DNA of 64,000 bases, from contig NZ_BEWC01000005.1 in the NCBI RefSeq assembly GCF_003112575.1, positions 124,001 through 188,000 on the forward strand, written 5' to 3'. Below are positions 63,655 to 64,000 of the stretch, in pieces. This DNA is from Streptomyces ardesiacus (GTDB lineage Bacteria > Actinomycetota > Actinomycetes > Streptomycetales > Streptomycetaceae). Every line of letters begins with the position of its first letter. The first letter of the stretch is position 1. A program made the position numbers and the translations under genes. The notes below the pieces were generated by a model, which was given only the letters and a program-made list of their open reading frames with translations, was not told where the DNA came from and searched no databases.

Positions 63655-64000
63655 ATGACTGATGCCGCACCCGAACGGGTGGAGCTTCTGATGTCCCTGA
63701 ACCGTCTGGAGTTACGTTTCGACTCCGCCGCATCTCTTGTCGCATCGGACGCCCACGACGATCCAGCGACGCTGGAATGGGGCTGCCGTGCCGTCCTGCC
63801 CCTGTGGGAACCGGACGACGAGGAGGCCGTGGCCGACAACGCCCGCCTCCTCGGCCCGGGCGTATCACTGGCCCAGACGTTCCAGGGCCAGCGCCAGGAG
63901 TTGACGATCCTCTCCATGTCCGGGCTCACGCTGGACCTGTGGCGCATCGGCCACACCTACGCGTCGCTGGACTCGCGCGACGCCGACTACGAACACTTCG
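63655..64000 (+). CDS. Unknown protein, cut by right window edge
   Basis: 115 residues are visible from ATG 63655: acidic, with LMSLNRLELRFDSAASLVAS and LTLDLWRIGHTYASLD. No family recognised. The frame is open to the end of the window. Confidence 0.5.
   Translation, partial: MTDAAPERVELLMSLNRLELRFDSAASLVASDAHDDPATLEWGCRAVLPLWEPDDEEAVADNARLLGPGVSLAQTFQGQRQELTILSMSGLTLDLWRIGHTYASLDSRDADYEHF

Noticed and set aside
42416..64000. Second copy of the tRNA-Pro 3' end as attR
   Set aside because: I looked for the T-arm and acceptor sequence and did not find it; the right end is probably beyond the window or lost.

Overview
The window is chromosomal DNA from a Streptomyces or a very close relative. 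It has very high GC with strong third-position GC bias, frequent GTG starts and GTGA/ATGA coupled starts, and it carries wblA, a Crp/Fnr regulator, paired ArsA-like ATPases and DUF317/DUF2637 proteins. From memory (not checked), positions 1 to about 31,000 follow the gene order around S. coelicolor SCO3560-SCO3590: SulP transporter, acsA, nhaA, a marP-like protease, nth, crp, ridA, two ArsA ATPases, wblA and a class A PBP. This part looks like stable core chromosome. It has one small variable patch (23.3-28.5 kb) holding a secreted protein, a small LuxR-type regulator, a Tat-exported protein, a DUF1906 cell-wall-type protein and simple repeats.

A tRNA-Pro(CGG) gene at 31,020-31,093 marks the switch from core to accessory DNA. 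Just downstream lie short repeats resembling integrase arm sites, then decayed two-component pieces: a response-regulator remnant at 31.6 kb and a histidine-kinase remnant at 40.5-40.7 kb. These remnants bracket a compact island (31.8-40.2 kb) that looks like a conflict or cell-death module. One operon encodes a macro-domain protein, a small protein resembling MbcA/ParS-type antitoxins, a RES-domain (NAD+-consuming) protein and a 957-residue CHAT-protease protein. A caspase-fold protease gene converges on it and ends in the same hairpin. A Pro-rich membrane protein is divergent from the caspase gene. I consider this the best candidate for an undescribed system.

40.9-49.7 kb is a mobilisable integrative element. 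It has a tyrosine recombinase with a LacI-type helix-turn-helix inserted in its catalytic domain, an excisionase, an XRE regulator, a replication-initiator-like protein, a DnaC-like ATPase that appears to start at CTG, a DUF2637 membrane protein, a MobC-like protein and a relaxase. An operator-like sequence of about 26-36 bp occurs at three promoters here and probably serves the XRE repressor. No TraB/FtsK translocase is visible in the window.

49.9-64 kb holds further accessory genes: two DUF317 proteins, an XRE-family regulator, and a minus-strand operon of HAD phosphatase, radical SAM enzyme, TMP-kinase-like kinase, methyltransferase, CYTH phosphatase/cyclase, a Cys-rich small protein and a DAO-type oxidase. 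Divergent from that operon is an XRE/PLD-like sensor gene overlapping a NUDIX hydrolase, next to an HD hydrolase. This second cassette looks like small-molecule (nucleotide or phosphoester) chemistry under local control. The window ends with poorly characterised genes, including a possible OGG-fold protein with a likely frameshift, and one gene cut by the right edge. No CRISPR array, rRNA gene or insertion sequence was seen. The right att site of the island was not found.
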